In this document: positions 6,976 through 8,643 of the stretch, piece by piece
Layout: each line of letters opens with the position of its first letter
Position numbering within the stretch: position 1 is the first letter of the stretch
DNA from: an uncultured Bacteroidota bacterium
GTDB lineage: Bacteria; Bacteroidota; Bacteroidia; Chitinophagales; Chitinophagaceae
NCBI GenBank assembly: GCA_903944755.1
Contig: CAJATB010000097.1
Coordinates: forward strand, 1-8,643
Direction: 5' to 3'
DNA: 8,643 nt
The notes under the pieces: model-generated
Seen by the model: only the letters and a program-made list of their open reading frames with translations
Database searches by the model: none
What the model was told of the DNA's origin: nothing
Made by a program: the position numbers and the translations under genes

Positions 6976-8643
6976 CTTTTACATCTATGATTTGCATTTG
7001 TACTGACTGATTTCCTTGCCATTCATTTAATTGTAGTTGAAAAACTATATCAAAGGGCTGCCCCGATTTAACAATATGAATATGTTCGGGCATGTTATAT
7101 CCAATACCCCTCACGCTGTTATTGCCTTGCGTTACATTAAAGCTAATATGCGCTTCCTTTACCAACTTGCTATATCCGGTATCCATTACGCCCTTTGCTA
7201 TAAAAATAGGACGCATATTGTCTGGCCCAAATGGTTCCATTTGAGTAATTATTTGGAAGAAATTCATATTAATATTATCCAAAGGCAATACAGCATTTAT
7301 TAAAATTTCTGGAGTCAATTGAGCTTCCGTAATTCTTTCTGCTACTGCGTTTTCAAACGCCAACTTGAAATGCTCCAACTTGTCTAGTGAAAGCGTCATA
7401 CCGGCTGCAGCGAAGTGACCACCATATCCAAGTAAGTGTTCTCGACAGGCATGCAACGCCTCGTATAAGTTAAAGCCTATTACACTTCTTGCACTTCCTG
7501 CAATGACATCACCGCTTTGAGTAAGCACAATAGTTGGTTTGTAATGCTTTTCAATTAACCTACTTGCAACTATACCTACTACTCCCTTATGCCAATGCGC
7601 TTGAAAAACCACCGACGATTTTTTAGTACTGTGATTTGGGTCGTTTTCAATTTCAGCTAATGCTTCTTCTGTAATGCTGGTATCGGCTTCTCTTCTGTCT
7701 AAATTGTCCTGTTGTAACAAGGAGGCTATTGCTAATGCATTTGAATATTCTTTTTCAATAAATAATTGCACGGCCTTTTTTGCATCGTCCATTCTTCCTG
7801 CTGCATTTATCCTTGGTGCCACTGCAAACACCAAATTACTAATACGCATTGGTGTAGTTTGCTTGGCTAATTCCATTAAAGCTAATAAACCTGGGCAGGG
7901 TGATTGGTTTACCTGTTGTAGTCCAAAGAATGCCAGGGTTCTATTCTCGTCTGTAATGGGAACAATATCTGCTGCAATTGCAGTTGCTACTAAATCCAAA
8001 TAGCCTAAATAGGAACTGTCAGGTAAATTGTATCGTTGTGCAACTGCGGTGATTAGCTTAAACACTACACCACATCCGCAAAGCTCCTTATAGGGATAAG
8101 TGCAATCAATTTGCTTCGCATTTAATATTGCAACCGCAGGTGGCAATATAGCATCAGGCAAATGATGATCGCAAATTATAAAATCAATACCTAATTCTTT
8201 TGCATAAGCAATTAAGTCGGTTGATTTAATGCCACAATCAACTGATATGATTAAATCGACCCCTGTTTCTTTAGCAAAATCGATACCTATTTTTGAAATA
8301 CCATAACCTTCTTTATAGCGGTGAGGAATGTAGTAATCAACATTAATGGATAGCTGTTTTAGGAACTGGTAAAGTGTTGCTACCGAAGTTGTCCCATCTA
8401 CATCATAGTCGCCAAATACCAATATTTTTTTGGAGGCATTAATAGCTTCGGCAATTCTGTCAACCGCCTTTTTCATATCCTTCATTAACCAGGGGTCATG
8501 TAAGTCGCTAAGGCTGGGGCGGAAGAATTTTTTTGCTGCATCAAAGGTATCAATACCTCTTTGTACTAGAAGTTCACATAAAATAGGATGTATTTTTAGT
8601 GCTTCTTTTAAAGCGTTCACTTTTTGAATGTCCGCATTGAGTA
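6965..8643 (-). CDS. recJ: Single-stranded-DNA-specific exonuclease RecJ, 5' end cut by the window edge
   Basis: 5'-to-3' single-strand DNA exonuclease of the DHH phosphoesterase superfamily, acting in recombination, mismatch and base-excision repair. The visible frame encodes about 558 residues. A GTG at 8620-8618 could serve as a start, but the frame stays open beyond it, and the added residues LNADIQK run smoothly into VNALKEALKIHPILCELLVQ, like the N-terminus of Bacteroidota RecJ; I therefore call the gene 5'-partial. Visible motifs, numbering from that GTG: VFGDYDVDGTT (about 68-78), the ISVDCGI Asp (about 125-131), CDHHLP (149-154), AADIVPITDENR (about 215-226), RINAAGRMDDA (about 270-280), the DHHA1 part with HWHKGVVGIVASRLI, GSARS and GGHFAAAGM, and the C-terminal OB region with MEPFGPDNMRPIF. 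All catalytic metal ligands that can be recognised are present. It converges on htpG with 164 bp between stops. Confidence 0.96.
   Translation of the reverse strand, partial: LNADIQKVNALKEALKIHPILCELLVQRGIDTFDAAKKFFRPSLSDLHDPWLMKDMKKAVDRIAEAINASKKILVFGDYDVDGTTSVATLYQFLKQLSINVDYYIPHRYKEGYGISKIGIDFAKETGVDLIISVDCGIKSTDLIAYAKELGIDFIICDHHLPDAILPPAVAILNAKQIDCTYPYKELCGCGVVFKLITAVAQRYNLPDSSYLGYLDLVATAIAADIVPITDENRTLAFFGLQQVNQSPCPGLLALMELAKQTTPMRISNLVFAVAPRINAAGRMDDAKKAVQLFIEKEYSNALAIASLLQQDNLDRREADTSITEEALAEIENDPNHSTKKSSVVFQAHWHKGVVGIVASRLIEKHYKPTIVLTQSGDVIAGSARSVIGFNLYEALHACREHLLGYGGHFAAAGMTLSLDKLEHFKLAFENAVAERITEAQLTPEILINAVLPLDNINMNFFQIITQMEPFGPDNMRPIFIAKGVMDTGYSKLVKEAHISFNVTQGNNSVRGIGYNMPEHIHIVKSGQPFDIVFQLQLNEWQGNQSVQMQIIDVKATY

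Noticed and set aside
7674..8003. 109-codon open frame on the plus strand inside recJ
   Set aside because: It is fully antisense to a well-conserved recJ region with all its motifs, and its translation shows only the mirror of recJ codon usage, with no recognisable domain or promoter.
1..8643. Mobile element, CRISPR array, tRNA or rRNA in the window
   Set aside because: I saw no transposase or integrase, no regularly spaced repeats and no cloverleaf or rRNA-like segments; coding density is high and gaps are short.

Overview
This 8.6 kb window looks like chromosomal DNA of a Bacteroidota bacterium, most likely of the Chitinophagales/Sphingobacteriia type. The evidence is the low GC content, the lack of strong Shine-Dalgarno sites, promoter-like boxes resembling TTG...TAnnTTTG, a TonB-type outer-membrane barrel family typical of the phylum, and a DUF5689-type lipoprotein. 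The lineage is inferred from protein style, not from a marker-gene search.

Layout from left to right: (1) 1-321, minus strand: rpsF (ribosomal protein bS6), cut by the left edge. Its leader (about 322-405) can fold into a closed three-way junction, with a promoter-like box just upstream. (2) 420-1457, minus strand: a secreted endonuclease/exonuclease/phosphatase (EEP) superfamily hydrolase with an intact catalytic set. (3) 1542-4010 and 4017-4859, plus strand: a two-gene unit with a 6-bp gap. It encodes an outer-membrane beta-barrel of a TonB-dependent receptor family with a shortened N-terminus, and a DUF5689/OB-fold-type lipoprotein. It diverges from the EEP gene across only 84 bp. (4) 4938-6800, plus strand: htpG (Hsp90). 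(5) 6801-6964: a convergent intergenic region with a strong terminator hairpin and a palindrome at the recJ stop. (6) 6965-8643, minus strand: recJ. Its reading frame stays open through the right edge, so the 5' end is outside the window.

The housekeeping genes (rpsF, htpG, recJ) are ordinary. The part most likely to hold undescribed biology is 420-4859. There an exported metal-dependent phosphoesterase/nuclease-like enzyme, an outer-membrane transporter-like barrel and an OB-fold lipoprotein are arranged head to head. A reasonable inference is a small uptake or scavenging locus for a phosphodiester-containing substrate such as extracellular DNA, RNA or another organophosphate, with the enzyme cutting and the barrel importing. 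The substrate cannot be read from the sequence.

I found no rRNA, tRNA, CRISPR array, insertion sequence or prophage element, and no gene-free stretch longer than 300 bp.
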